Below, piece after piece: positions 34,082 to 45,489 of a stretch of DNA of 64,000 nucleotides. The notes below the pieces were generated by a model. It was not told where the DNA came from. It worked only from the letters and a program-made list of their open reading frames with translations, and ran no database searches. The translations under genes and the position numbers were made by a program. Origin of the DNA: Lunularia cruciata (taxonomy: Eukaryota; Streptophyta; Marchantiopsida; Lunulariales; Lunulariaceae); the NCBI GenBank assembly GCA_948567375.1, contig OX419757.1, forward strand, positions 53,379,665-53,443,664. The letters are read 5' to 3'. Within the stretch, counting starts at the first letter, position 1; each line of letters begins with the position of its first letter.

Positions 34082-34635
34082 TGTCGTGCATATATATATC
34101 ACTACACAACATACATTGCTGTCAACATCACACATATAGAAACACAACTCAGACATAAGTCATACATAGACTCTAAAGTACCACAATAATGAATTTGTTT
34201 ACATAACTCAAATCACACTCAATTAGATCAATACTTGATTTTTCACTCAATGATCTACCAACAACTGGGTATTGATTACAATCAATCCACACCCACTCTA
34301 GCTAAGAGAATCTAGGTGATGCTCACCGGCCTCTGTCCACCATAGCCAAGAACTCAAAGGCTCAACATCAAAGAAGTGAGCTCTCTAGAGTTGCCCTTTG
34401 AAACTATACCCTTGGACTCAAGCTAGGTCTCAAACCCTAACGGTCCTATTGATGGCACACCTTACGGTCCAAATGGTGCAAGTGGCTGTAGGCCTCACCA
34501 TACTGTCAGTACTTCAAACAAAAAATCTATCTATTGACAAGTAGTCTATGAGTAACTACCAAAATACTCTTGACTACCAACACTACTACCCCAGAGTCCG
34601 AGCAATCTAAGTGTGATGCTACAAATGGCATGACA
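34082..34635 (-). repeat. Solo LTR of the gypsy-3 family in the copia leader (554 bp)
   Basis: Minus strand TGTCATGCCATTTGTAGCA to ATGCACGACA, an A+B unit homologous to 21502-20943. It is flanked by AATT on both sides (34078-34081 and 34636-34639), a 4-bp duplication like the CACT of gypsy-3. The ends are TGTC...GACA. No internal sequence remains. Confidence 0.85.
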
Positions 34636-34639
34636 AATT

Positions 34640-35995
34640 CCCACTTCCTTCAATTAGAGCTTGTGCAGGGGAAGAATTGCACCTCATGTCATTGATATAT
34701 CATCAGTTGCTTGTCTTCCATACTGCCTCCATACTGCACTACAAGCTACTGATTTCTCCCTCTTCTCAGACCTGCATTTTGCTTTTGCAATGTTGGGGCA
34801 ACCGCTTGACTACTGAACTCCGTAACAATGCTCACACTTCTAGATTTGCACTACAAATTGAGTTCATGGGTGGTGATAGAGGAAAAGCTTCATAAATAGA
34901 GGGAAGAATGGGAAGAATTCATGGAAGAAAATTGTGTCCCACAACTCCAAACCCTAAACAAGTATATGGATTTTTTCTTCACTTTCCAATGCCTTGAGCT
35001 ATGGATTTGCCCCTTTGATTTTGAAGAATGTGAGCATCAAAATAGAGAGTAGAAGAAGATCAGTTGTGGTGGTAGAGAGTAATTCTATGGAAGAAGTGTC
35101 TATCACGAGCAATGCTGGGTCTTTTGGAGGACCAAGTGGCTCATAGGTTCTTGTGATTCCTATCTCAACTCTCTCTTTGATTGAAAAATCCTACACTATT
35201 CAAGCACAATTGGGACGGTAGCATGTTGGGACAAGGGTAAGTTTTCCAATGCACTAAGGCCTATTATACTTTCAGCCCTGACAAAGTGACATGGACCATC
35301 TTCTCTTCTTCCAAACCGTTCTTCACTTTCTAGACCTTGATGCTCGATAACCTCTTTCCAATCATCCTATGCTCTCATCTGTGCCCAAAATTCCCTTGCT
35401 AGGAGTAGCAATGTACCCCGCTGTCTTCTTTAGCTCCTCAACATACTTTTCTTTGTAGGCTGACATGTTGTCCAAGTTGCTTCTACTTCTTCTTTACCTC
35501 CTACCCTTCTTCTCTCCTCTCAAGTCCTTTGAAGAACAAAACTCCCTTCTGCACTTTTGCATCTTGATCTCTCCTCTTTCAACACCTTATTCACACCCCC
35601 AGAAAGATCCGAGAAACCCCAAACCTGATCCAATCTTTTAGCTCCCTCCTCTCCCACTTTCAACTAGATACACATGACAAGCATAACATACTCACGGCCA
35701 ATCCCCACCAATGCAAGATGGTCGAGATGCGACAATGTGGGCAGGATGATGCCGCATGAATGACTACACTGAAACATGATCTTATGTGTGTTATTCTCCT
35801 TGGTGCAAAACTCCTTTTTTACGTAGATCCTTTTGGAAGTGCCTTGAAACTAGCTACATGGACATCCAACATACGTTGCTATTTGTGATTACGACCTTTG
35901 ACCTTCAACTACACCTTCTTCTTAGCTCTACCTCCTGCTCAGCTTTGCAAAATCATCCACCTCCTTCTCAAGAGTTTTCTATTTTCAACCGATTT
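34640..35995 (-). other. copia leader, primer-proximal part
   Basis: About 1.35 kb without a supported gene on either strand. With 33284-34081 the leader totals about 2.15 kb, long for a copia element. Confidence 0.4.
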
Positions 35996-36007
35996 GCTTT
36001 GATACCA
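35996..36007 (-). other. copia primer binding site, initiator tRNA-Met
   Basis: Minus strand TGGTATCAAAGC, one base from the plant consensus TGGTATCAGAGC, two bases inside the 5' LTR. Confidence 0.9.
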
Positions 36008-36009
36008 AT

Positions 36010-36247
36010 TAAACAGTCCAAATCAGGAATACACAGGAAATGCATGGAGCATCTTTGACACTAGAAAATACGTGGTTTACCTCATTGAGGCTACGTCCAC
36101 AGGAACACATCAGTAGCTTTAGTGATAATACAACGAATGTGTCCCAAAGAGCTTCTACAAGCTCTCTCATTTAGTAATCCAGCTCTAGTCGAACTGATCA
36201 CAATCAGACTAACTTGAGTTACTCAAGACCTGAGTTAACTCCTAACA
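36010..36247 (-). repeat. copia 5' LTR (238 bp)
   Basis: Minus strand TGTTAGGAGTTAACTCAGG to TTTGGACTGTTTA. It matches the 3' LTR at 18361-18598 over its whole length and is followed by the primer site. Confidence 0.93.
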
Positions 36248-36252
36248 AGAGA
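36248..36252 (+). other. 5-bp target site duplication of the copia element (right copy)
   Basis: AGAGA, identical to 18356-18360. Confidence 0.85.
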
Positions 36253-36870
36253 GTGGATACCTTGCATGGAGGGAGCATTCATATTCTTTGTAGATGACAT
36301 GTGTCAGAGCAAACTTATACTTGGTCCAAGATGATCAGGTAATAGTGGTGGATGTTGTGGTTACAGGCCCTGTGTGTGATGCAGTTTTGGAAGGAGTGAT
36401 TACTCATCCTCCTAGATGGGCGGCGAGTGGAGCAGTAGCACGTAAGGTCTCCAAGAATAGAGGTATGCAATGAGGTCACCTCTTTGTTTCTCTAGCCTTG
36501 GAGTTATATGGACATGGCGTTCGACACATTTGTTAGGGAGTGCACAAGAGCTTATCATATTAGATGCTAAGAGGTACAACTCTCACTCTCATACTTTGTA
36601 GCATACTTTAGACATCATGTATCCATTGCTCTACAGAGAGCATTGGCTGGTGCAATCCATAGGAGAACAATTACTCTAGGTGATGCTTCTTCGGATGCTC
36701 TAGTAGTTTGTAGACCTTAAGACTTACATAGCTCTGGTATCTTAGGTGCAGGAGGGCAGATTTCTTATATTGATACTATTTGAGCCAAGCCCCATTCTAC
36801 CTCTTTTGTCTCTCCCTTGTACTGCTTGATGGGGTCTTCCCCTCCGTCTTGTGTCCTATAACATAAACCC
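36253..36870 (+). pseudogene. LINE 3' part, continuing after the copia insertion
   Basis: The plus-strand frame resumes with VVDVVVTGPVCDAVLEGVIT and PPRWAASGAVARKVSKNRG near 36340-36470. After frameshifts the C-terminus reads VSIALQRALAGAIHRRTITL and ends DASSDALVVCRP with a TAA at about 36720. A 3' tail of about 150 bp follows (GATACTATTTGAGCC and onward), resembling the fragment at 4403. This completes the LINE begun at 16896. Confidence 0.7.
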
Positions 36871-39000
36871 CCTGCCGTGCAGGACTCTATTATCATGTAG
36901 ATGAGGAAGCATTCGCAATTCTTGCCAATCACCATCGTAGCAAGTGTCTTTGAAACTCGTGAGTTATGTGCATTTTTGTCGTCTTCCACACCACCAAGTG
37001 GTTCTTCTCATCTCCTGTACTTACAAGATTGGTACCCTGGACTTCTTATCTACAAAGAAGATAGAAAAGCCTAAAACTTTGGACCCTTGTCTATCGCGGC
37101 TGTCACAAGCTTCCACAACTTGGACAGGCTCAAAATCCTTGAGAAAGCCATATTTGTAACCATGTAATGATTTCTGAGGGGAATTCGGTTCATTGAAGAT
37201 GGTATGGTGCAGTTTATCGTTAATGGAGTTGGTTTTACCACTGCATCGTCGAGACTGTCAAGCAAGGATGTTCCTTCGTCCAAGTTGGATATATGTGGAC
37301 AGAACACCGGGTGACAGTAGGGTAGCATTACTAGCATGCTACCACACTGTATTGACCTCTCTTACCTTGAGCCAGCCCCATGCACAAAAGAAATCTCTAC
37401 AGGGCACACGACTATTACAAGAATCACAGACAAGAACGAAGCGGAGTTGACAAACAACGTGAGTTCTAAAGCTTGTACATTCGGGAAAGGACAAATACAG
37501 CAGAGGGGAGCGGTTGATCGTAATCCATTACTCAGGTTGCGGTGGAACTCGTTCAGGAGCCTTATCTGCTTTCTTCTGAGGTGGGGATGGCAGCCGATGT
37601 GGCTCCCCTCTCGCTCCACTGGCAAACCCTGCTTCACCACCATGGAACGCTTGCAAAATCTCTTTCTACTATTTCTTAGCCACTATCTGCCTCCTTTCTA
37701 CAACGGAAGTCACTGTGATTACACGTGGTGTTCTCCTGCAGCATCCACGTCCAGTTTGAGAACGCTATGATGTCTTTCTACTCGACCCTGCCCGGACTGC
37801 CCTCGGAACCAACAAGACTCACCTCGCGCTATAGGAACGTTTGGAATCGGAGAATTTGCATCTCCAGTACTGGGGTATACAAGTGTGAGCTGATTCCAAC
37901 ATTGGGAGGATCTCTTCTGTCTGATCATTCACAAGATGGATCAGGTCTTCTGTGCATTGAATTGAACTGAACTTTACTGAAACTCCGCAGTTTGCTTACA
38001 CTGCTTGAACTCCCGATTGAATTTACATTTGAAATTCCTAGTATGTGCTCGGAGATTAGTTCCTTGTTTTTGAGTTCTCTCCTATGAATTTGCCTTGTCT
38101 CTATTGACTAAGTATTCGTAACATAGGAGGTCACTGTCCTTTGAACCACTGAAGCCGAATTGGAGCTGAAGGTTGGGCAGACAGACTAGAGCAACCACGG
38201 TCCATGTACAGAGATTAACGAGATTAGTACTGAATCGAATTGAAGACATGGAATTACATCGTTTTGGCCCCTTTTACACTCGTGTGTTCTTTTACACCGA
38301 GGTGCCTGGAATCTCTTGCATCCAGCGTTGTGAATGTACTTCCTCTTTGTTTGTGCGTGATCTCAATGAGCACAGTGAGCGAAACGTTGCCGATGCACAT
38401 ATATTTATAAATGCTTTTCTTTAGTTTTGAGCAGGCCATCTTGCAAATTCTCCAAACTGCTAAAAAAAGTCGATGCATTTGCATCAGATAGATAAAAGTT
38501 GATAGATTTCTATATTTATTTTCATCCATTTACAAGATGAAACGTGAGAAATTCCACATATATGAACAATCAGGAATCAATCCAACATACTAGTACCTTG
38601 TGATAATGGATGTAAAAGGTACATAAAAAGATTATCAACATAGACTGTCAAGATTCTTTCACAACCAAAAGGCCAGCGGCTAGTGAGTGCCAAACCAAAT
38701 CGAATCAGTCATTTGAGCTTTGTAATTGTGTGGTGCATACATTAGATCCGGGGGAGTAACTTACGTACATGCATGATTTCGTGGGCAAGCATGCATGAGG
38801 AAATGAAGCGAGATTCCGTTTCCTCTCAAACGAGTTCAAATCTGCTTCTTGTTCTTAAACCAAGTTTGCGCTCGATAGCGCGAATCTGAATCTCGGAGGT
38901 TTTTACTCAGCCCGAAAACTGGAGAAAGCCAGAAGGTAATTTTAGAAAAAGGGAGCAAAATCAATAAGATAATGGCAGGATTTGGACGGAGAGGATGTGA
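36871..39000. other. Intergenic, no gene recognised
   Basis: Short overlapping open frames on both strands (for example 37071-37337 minus, 37336-37770 plus) have no recognisable domain. The texture changes here from element-derived AT-rich DNA to more balanced composition. The last few hundred bases hold the upstream region of the EF-Ts gene, with CATGCATG-type words near 38780-38800. Confidence 0.4.
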
Positions 39001-39039
39001 GTGATCGATCGGTGGATAAAAATATCTAAGATGAGAGAG

Positions 39040-39882
39040 AAAGAGGTGGACTGGGCCTTCCTCTTGGCCGGAGAACAGAGCCGGGGACAGAGAGGGGAGG
39101 AAGAGAAACGAGAGGAGAGGGTGTGTGTGGTAGAGCTTTGAGATTGCGCTATATCTTCAATCCGGGCACACGCGCACAGGTCTCTTACCTCTATCCCGAG
39201 GTCACGGGAGAAACTGTGGCAGAAGCTGTGCGCTTAGAGCGTCTGAATCTGCAGGTACGAGGTTCTGAGCCGATGCTCGTTTAGTGTGCATTCGTCCTGT
39301 GGTAATTTTATGATGGCCTGCTTGCCGTGCATGAAGTGAACCAGCAACCAGGGTTTAAGTACGACATAGGAATTCAGTCTTCAAGAGTAAAGCGCGTCTA
39401 GGTTTGAAAGAATTTTAGTGAAGTGAGTGGAGGTGAATTGTTGCGCCATAGCCAACGTGGTCCAAGTGGTATGTCCAATTTTTTTGTTGAGTTGGTAAGA
39501 AAATTTCTTTTTAAGGTACTCAGGGGTTGGGGTTTTGTGGTTTGTATGTTGTATGGTTGGATGCTAGCTAGAATGTGAGGGGAGTGCTTGAGCTTTAGAA
39601 TTTTGTTTTGGATTATCTGCTTCAACGAGAATTGTGTCATGTATTGTCTCTGCATTGTGCAGTCTGTCCAGAGTTTTTCTCACACTGCGGTACTTTCTTC
39701 GTTGGCGTTTGGCGCCGATAGCTGGAACCGAGGATGCTAAGAACATTTAAAGCTTCAGTTGGATTTTGGCATTTTTGATGCTTACTGGAGGATAGCAGGT
39801 TCTTCTGAGGAAGTCGAACCCTGAGCAGGATTTGAGAGACCAAGGAAAGCAGTCTGCTGGACGAACTCTTTTGTGCTGAATC
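39040..39882 (+). promoter_or_regulatory. 5' untranslated region of the EF-Ts gene with a probable intron
   Basis: A GA-rich tract at 39030-39130 precedes the probable first non-coding exon. A good donor follows at 39254/39255 (CTGCAG then GTACGAGG), and an acceptor at 39798/39799 (GATAGCAG then GTTCTTC) precedes the ATG at 39883 by 84 bp, giving an intron of 544 bp. Another acceptor at 39662 is possible. No TATA box was evident. Inferred from splice consensus only. Confidence 0.5.
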
Positions 39883-42800
39883 ATGGCACCCGCAGCGTTG
39901 CTGTGCTCGTCAGGGACGGTTCAGTCTCTCTGCCAGTCCACCCAAAGGTCGTCGAAAGTATGGCAGGCAAAGAGGTCAGTTTCTTCGGGTTCCGCATCAA
40001 CTCGGCCATCATCTGATTCCAAAATGGAGGGTGGATCCGTGAAATCGTGCTTGCCTGTATCTGTATATGAAAGCAGGAGAAATATAGCTGTTCGACACAT
40101 AGCTAGAAGTGTTTCATCGAGGCATGTCTTCACTGCAGCCGTAGAGGGCAACGTAGTTGTAGAAGAGCCTTCTACGGACTCACAAGTGGCCGAGAGCTTA
40201 GAAGAGAAAACCCCAGAGACCGCAGCAGTCGCGGAGGAAGCCTCAGCTCCTGCTGCCGCTCCAGCAAAGAAAGTCAATAAATTCAGACCGCGAGGTAATA
40301 CGAGGGCCAAGAGAGAGGAACCTACCGTGCCCGTTGAAGCCTTGATAACAGGCGCTGTCTTCACTGGAAAAGTTACAACAATTCAGTCATTCGGGGCATT
40401 TGTTAATTTTGGAGCCTTCACCGATGGACTCGTGCATATCTCTAAATTGAGCTCAGGTTATGTGAGTAATGTCGCTGACATTGTTAGTGTAGGGCAAGAA
40501 GTTCAGGTCACTGTTATTGATGTAGATAACAATGCTGGTCGCATCGCTCTCTCCATGGCCGAGAAGGAACTAAAGAAGGAGGGATTCGGCAGGCAAAGTG
40601 GAGAACCTGGGAGTGAGAAGAGTCGCTTGCAAGAAGGAACTGGTGGAAGGCCTGTGAACAAGGGTAAGAGCGCTGGCAAGGGTAACCAGTCAGGCCGTCG
40701 GGACGACCCTAAGAAGCCTCAAACTAAATTGGTTAAGGGCCAAATTGTCGAGGGTACTGTGAAGAACAGCGTCAGAGGAGGAGTTTATGTCATTCTCCCG
40801 GAAGAAGAAGAAGGGTTTCTGAAGTACTCGGAGATTCCAGGAGGAGAGAACATGGCCCCGGAGGCCGGATTGCAACCTGGACAGAAAGTCACTGCCACGG
40901 TATTGCGTGTCGACCGTGGCAAGATTACCCTGTCCATGAAGCCCGTTGTTGACATCAAGAGCGTTAACAGCTCTATTAACAAGGGTGCAGGAGGTGGTGC
41001 CACCAATCCTTTCGAGATTGCATTTCGTTCCATGGATCTCTTTCCAGAGGCTGCCCCGGTGAACTCCGAAACAATCCCGGACGAGACCTTAACACCAACC
41101 GAAGTTGAAGCGGAGGAAGCAAGCCCTGCTGTTGTTGCAGAGGAGGTGACTGAGGATGTTGACGAATCCACCACATCTTTCGATGAGATTGCCGTGGAAG
41201 AGGGCCCTTTTGCCGAGGTAGAGGAATCTACCAGTGCAGCTCTGACTGAAACGTCAGAGGATACACCCGAGGAGGTTGCTGAAGTTGTAGCTGATGAGAG
41301 CATCCCAGAACCGGTTGTAGAAGACTCCGCCCCAGCTGCAGTAGTTGCTCAAGAAGCCATTTCCGAGGAGGCTGCAGTGGAAGAAGTTCCCGCTGAATCT
41401 GCTCCCCAAGAATTTGTAGAGGAGAAAGTTGAGGTCACAGAATCTCCCACTGCTGAAGTTACTCCGGACTCTGTCGCAGAGGAGGCTGAGGGGTTAACCA
41501 AAATTCCCACCGCTGAAGTCGCTATCCCTGAACCTGTGGAAGAGAAGGCCGAGGAGGTGACAGACGCCCCCATTGCCGAAAATGCGACTCCAGAGTCTGT
41601 TGAAGAGAAGGTCGAGGGGTTGACAGAAGTCCCCACTGGCGAAGTTGCGACTCCAGAACCTGTCGAAGAAAACGCTGGAGAGGTGACAGAAATCCCCGCT
41701 GCCGAAGTTGTATCTTCAGAAGCAGTGCATGTGGAAGATAAGGTCAAGGAAGTGACAGAAGTTCCCGTAGCAGAAGCGCCAGCCGAAGTTGCAGCGCCCG
41801 AAGTGAAGAAAGCCCCTGCAGGTATTTCTGCTGCAGTTGTTAAGCAGCTGCGAGATGAGACAGGAGCTGGCATGATGGATTGCAAGAAGGCTCTTGCAGA
41901 ATCTGATGGTAACCTAGAGAAAGCTCGTGACATGCTCAGGAAGAAGGGGCTTGCGAACGCCGACAAGAAAGCAAGCAGAATCGCATCAGAGGGTTTAGTA
42001 GCGAGCTATGTCCATGACTCCCGCATTGGTATCCTCATTGAAGTTAATTGCGAGACTGACTTTGTCGCCAGAGGAGCAGCTTTCAAGCAGTTGGTTTCAG
42101 ACCTTGCAATGCAGGCAGTTGCAAGCCAACAGGCTAAGTATGTTTCTGTTGAGGACATCCCGGAAGAGGCGGTGAGGAAGGAGACTGAGCTCGAGATGGG
42201 AAGGGAAGACCTGGCCAACAAGCCCGAAGCCGTTCGTGCGAAGATCGTTGAGGGTAGAGTCTCGAAGAGGCTGAACGAGTCCGTTTTGCTGGAGCAGCCA
42301 TACATCCGGGATGATAGCATTCTTGTGAAAGATCTGATCAAGCAGACAGTTGCGACTCTGGGCGAGAACATCAAAGTTCGGAGGTTTCAACGCTACGTTC
42401 TCGGGGAGGGTCTTGAGAAAAAGAGTGGGGACTTTGCTGCAGAGGTTGCTGCTCAGACAGCAGCCAAGCCAGCTGAAAATTCCAAGGGCGAGGAGAAATC
42501 AGGGAAAGTGCAATCTGCTGCTCAAGCTGAGCCAGCTGCCCCTGCCGTTGCAGTTTCTGCTGCACTAGTCAAGGAGCTTAGAGAGCTCACTGGAGCTGGG
42601 ATGATGGACTCCAAGAAGGCTCTTGTTGCTAGCAACAACGATTTGGAGAAAGCCGCTGAGTACCTTCGTAAGAAAGGACTCGCAAGTGCTGATAAGAAGG
42701 CTAGCCGTCTAGCTTCCGAGGGTCTGATTGGAACCTACATCCACAATGGAGCTATCGGAGTTATGGTGGAAGTTAACTGTGAGACCGACTTCGTAGCAAG

Positions 42801-43203
42801 GTCTGAGAGGTTCAAAGATCTTGTCAAGGATGTTGCCATGCAAATTGCTGCGTGTCCCATAGTGGAATATGTCAGCACCGATGGGGTCCCAGGTGCACAA
42901 GTGGAAGCCGAGAGGGCTATTGAGCTAGGAAAGGAGGATCTTGCAAACAAGCCAGAAGCTGTCCGTGCCAAGATTGTCGAAGGACGAATGGCCAAGAGGA
43001 TAAATGAGCTTGCTTTACTCGAGCAGCCATTCATCAAGGATGACACAAAATTAGTCAAGGATCTTGTTAAGGAGACCGTCATAGCCGTGGGTGAGAACAT
43101 TCAAATAAGAAGATTCTCGCGCTTCAACCTTGGTGAGGGTCTTGAGAAGAAAGTTGTAGACTTTGCCGCTGAGGTTGCTGCTCAAACTGGGCAGAAGTCG
43201 TAG
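39883..43203 (+). CDS. PETs: Chloroplast elongation factor Ts polyprotein (two S1 domains, two EF-Ts domains)
   Basis: A 1106-residue intact single-exon frame. EF-Ts recycles GDP-bound EF-Tu during plastid translation; S1 domains bind RNA and the ribosome. Residues 1-85 are Ser/Arg-rich and poor in acids, fitting a plastid transit peptide. S1 domain 1 is about 153-228 ([24 protein letters not shown]); S1 domain 2 about 283-354 ([19 protein letters not shown]). Residues 385-645 are an acidic Glu/Val/Pro/Ala linker with about five ~21-residue repeats. EF-Ts module 1 (648-850) has the UBA-like start, signature [12 protein letters not shown] and [10 protein letters not shown]; module 2 (891-1100) repeats both ([12 protein letters not shown]). 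The same order occurs in the algal and Arabidopsis plastid EF-Ts/PSRP-7 polyproteins, from which smaller products are derived. No introns in the coding region. A weak polyadenylation-like AATATAAA lies at 43319-43326. Confidence 0.96.
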   Translation: MAPAALLCSSGTVQSLCQSTQRSSKVWQAKRSVSSGSASTRPSSDSKMEGGSVKSCLPVSVYESRRNIAVRHIARSVSSRHVFTAAVEGNVVVEEPSTDSQVAESLEEKTPETAAVAEEASAPAAAPAKKVNKFRPRGNTRAKREEPTVPVEALITGAVFTGKVTTIQSFGAFVNFGAFTDGLVHISKLSSGYVSNVADIVSVGQEVQVTVIDVDNNAGRIALSMAEKELKKEGFGRQSGEPGSEKSRLQEGTGGRPVNKGKSAGKGNQSGRRDDPKKPQTKLVKGQIVEGTVKNSVRGGVYVILPEEEEGFLKYSEIPGGENMAPEAGLQPGQKVTATVLRVDRGKITLSMKPVVDIKSVNSSINKGAGGGATNPFEIAFRSMDLFPEAAPVNSETIPDETLTPTEVEAEEASPAVVAEEVTEDVDESTTSFDEIAVEEGPFAEVEESTSAALTETSEDTPEEVAEVVADESIPEPVVEDSAPAAVVAQEAISEEAAVEEVPAESAPQEFVEEKVEVTESPTAEVTPDSVAEEAEGLTKIPTAEVAIPEPVEEKAEEVTDAPIAENATPESVEEKVEGLTEVPTGEVATPEPVEENAGEVTEIPAAEVVSSEAVHVEDKVKEVTEVPVAEAPAEVAAPEVKKAPAGISAAVVKQLRDETGAGMMDCKKALAESDGNLEKARDMLRKKGLANADKKASRIASEGLVASYVHDSRIGILIEVNCETDFVARGAAFKQLVSDLAMQAVASQQAKYVSVEDIPEEAVRKETELEMGREDLANKPEAVRAKIVEGRVSKRLNESVLLEQPYIRDDSILVKDLIKQTVATLGENIKVRRFQRYVLGEGLEKKSGDFAAEVAAQTAAKPAENSKGEEKSGKVQSAAQAEPAAPAVAVSAALVKELRELTGAGMMDSKKALVASNNDLEKAAEYLRKKGLASADKKASRLASEGLIGTYIHNGAIGVMVEVNCETDFVARSERFKDLVKDVAMQIAACPIVEYVSTDGVPGAQVEAERAIELGKEDLANKPEAVRAKIVEGRMAKRINELALLEQPFIKDDTKLVKDLVKETVIAVGENIQIRRFSRFNLGEGLEKKVVDFAAEVAAQTGQKS

Positions 43204-44169
43204 AGACGCAGTAGAAACATTCCTCATAGACTGGGATAGCAAATTTCCCACAGCTATCTGTCTCTGATTTGTAGACGTATCATTCTTTCGCAGACCACTT
43301 AGACTTCAGTCTGACTTCAATATAAAGGAGAATGACCCTGAATAGAACGCAATTCAGCGCTGAGAGTTAAAGCCTCATGTCGGCCATAGTTAGAGTCATT
43401 TTACAGAACCGTTCTGGTTCTTATAAAGTTAAAACGTTTCTCATTTGGAAAGTGTCTGATGTTTCCCCATGTGTCTTCGTTCTTGTTTATATTAACTGCT
43501 TGTATGATAGTCGAGAAGAAGTCACCCCGGAGCTCGTAGGTGTCGACACTTGGACAGGGGGAAAGCAAGGATTCTGCATCCGGTATTCTCCTGTGTATCA
43601 GTTGAACAAAGACGTTGACTTAGAATTAAATTGATGGCTGACAGAGTAGGTCTGATGGATTCTGTCAGTGCGCCTGTTTCACTCCTTTGAATCAAAGCAG
43701 AGAAGTCTATTTCATGGTGACCTCGGGATTGTATTTGGAGATAATAATTATCAGCTCCACATATCCAGCTGCATACATGCTTTTCATGAATTAGATATCT
43801 CCCGTTCGAACGTAAATTTCAGTCAGTTCTGCTTTCATTTCATTGCCATTTCATCTACATTTCATATGCATTTAACGAGTTCTGGATCCCCTTTCCTCAA
43901 ACGGCTTCTGTCCTCATATATTAAATATCCAGCTGCATAGAACAATATTCCAACAGAGAGCAAGATTTGCACTGTCCTTTCGCATTTCAAGCCTTTGGCA
44001 CGGGTGTGCGGCGTTTCCTGCGTGCCAGTATACGTGGGGGCAAGGGACTTTCTCCATCGTAATATAGGAATACACTGAAGTCATTCAGATTGTAATTGTT
44101 CGAAACAGAGTCTGTGGAACATACCATATACTACATAGAGTTTGCCTAGAGTTCTCGATTTCACGGTTG
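43204..44169. other. 3' flank of the EF-Ts gene, with a degenerate repeat copy
   Basis: 3' UTR and intergenic DNA. 43850-43935 (GAGTTCTGGATCCCC, then AAACGGCTTC) is a degraded copy of the repeat terminus seen at 44400 and 46220. Confidence 0.4.
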
Positions 44170-44460
44170 TTTATTAGTACGGTAGTCATATGTTATTCTC
44201 AATTTGTTTCAATTATGCCTTTGCTTCAAGTTACATTCGATGCGCCTACCTTACCACATCCTACCTTTATTCTCTCATTGCATTTTTATGAATTTCTCAC
44301 TACTCTCGTTGCATTCTTTTGAATTTCTCACTACTCTAGCATTGTAAATCATGTACATCTTACTTAGTCATCATTTGCAACTCATGAGTTTTGGATAACC
44401 CGTTTCCAAAATTAGTTATGTTCTCATATATATATAGGTATACAGTTATATAGGTATATA
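44170..44460 (+). repeat. Copy of the terminal repeat that forms the 46.26-kb inverted repeat
   Basis: It aligns with 46020-46262: both contain a TTTCAATTATGCC/TTTCGATTATACC-type start, an ACTACTCTAG block, CATGTACAT, CATGAGTTNTGGATAACCCG and the ending CTATATATATAGG-like AT run. Direct orientation relative to the left arm. Confidence 0.65.
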
Positions 44461-44513
44461 AGGTTTTTACTTAGACTTGTATACATCTTGCCTCTTCCAG
44501 TGTATTTTATATA

Positions 44514-44760
44514 TTGTATAGCACCCTTTGGATTTTTATGACATGGATTTTCATCGCAGACTGCTGGACACTTGTCCACTGCTTATGGATACGTGGCCCA
44601 CATGGTTCTTCCCTTAACACGAGGCTGCAGTTGCCTCTGTCGGTTGCCCTATCGCAAGTTCCCCTCCTTTCTTTTCAGTACTCTTACTTGTTTATCTGCT
44701 CGCGAGGGTTTCTCCTGCTGGGTTGGCTGGGGTTTCTCCCGCTGTCCTTTCTTGTTGCAG
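44514..44760. other. Pyrimidine-rich repeat-island DNA
   Basis: Open on the plus strand over short stretches, without a recognisable domain. It leads into the 355-bp tandem duplication. Confidence 0.3.
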
Positions 44761-45460
44761 CATTGACGTTTTTTGCTCCCCGCTCAAGGTTTGCTGGGGT
44801 CTCTCCCACTAGTCCTTGCTTGTGAAGGATAGCAAAGTTTTTTATTGGCTCCCCGCTTGTCCCTTCCCTTGCAGCGCTGCGCTTTCTTGCGAGGAGGTTT
44901 ATTTTGCAAGTCCCTCCCCAGCAGGGCTGAGTTTTCTTACGAGGATGTTTCTTTTGCTGATTTCGCTGCTGTTTATTTCGTTGCTGTTTATTTCGTTGAT
45001 GCTTTATGTATCCCGCTACTTCGGTTTATTTCGTTGGTCCCTTCTCGTGTAGCGCTCGTTTTTCTTACAATGATGTTTGTTTCGCTGATGATTATCGTAT
45101 CTCACTATTTCTATTCATTGACGTTTTTTGCTCCCCGCTCGTGGTTTGCTGGGGTCTCTCTCACTAGCCCTTGCTTGTGAAGGATAGCAAAGTTTTTTTT
45201 TTGGCTCCCTGCTTGTCCCTTCCCTTGCAGCGCTGCGCTTTCTTGCGAGGAGGTTTATTTTGCAGGTCCCTCCCCGAGCAGCGCTGAGTTTTCTTACGAG
45301 GATGTTTCTTTAGCTGATTTCGCTGCTGTTTATTTCGTTGATGCTTCATGTATCTCGCTACTTCGGTTTATTTCGTTGGTCCCTTCCCGTGCAGTGCTAC
45401 GTTTTTCTTACAATGATGTTTGTTTAGCTGATGCTTATTGTATCTCACTATTTCTGAGCG
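44761..45460. repeat. Tandem duplication, ~355-bp unit, two copies
   Basis: CATTGACGTTTTTTGCTCCC begins at 44761 and again at 45116. Both copies contain GGTTTGCTGGGGTCTCTC, GAAGGATAGCAAAG, CTTGCGAGGAGG and TTTATTTCGTTGGTCCCTTC. Differences are few and the second copy is slightly shorter. Confidence 0.88.
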
Positions 45461-45489
45461 GCACTGTAAGGGAGCAACCGAGTTTGCCT

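Larger units (their letters stand above)
18361..36247 (-). mobile_element. Ty1/copia retrotransposon with nested insertions
   Basis: Minus-strand order: 5' LTR (36247-36010), initiator-Met primer site, long leader, gag, protease, integrase, RT, RNase H, polypurine tract, 3' LTR (18598-18361). Integrase before RT defines Ty1/copia. The two LTRs are each 238 bp and differ at about 28 positions by my count, so the insertion is old. Two younger insertions interrupt it: gypsy-3 (20943-31403) in integrase and a solo LTR (34082-34635) in the leader. Without them the element is about 6.9 kb. Confidence 0.93.

Noticed and set aside
39921..40364. Open frames antisense to the EF-Ts gene (also 41349-41966 and 42006-42374, minus)
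   Set aside because: They mirror the codon structure of the plus-strand gene, show no domain and have no independent support.
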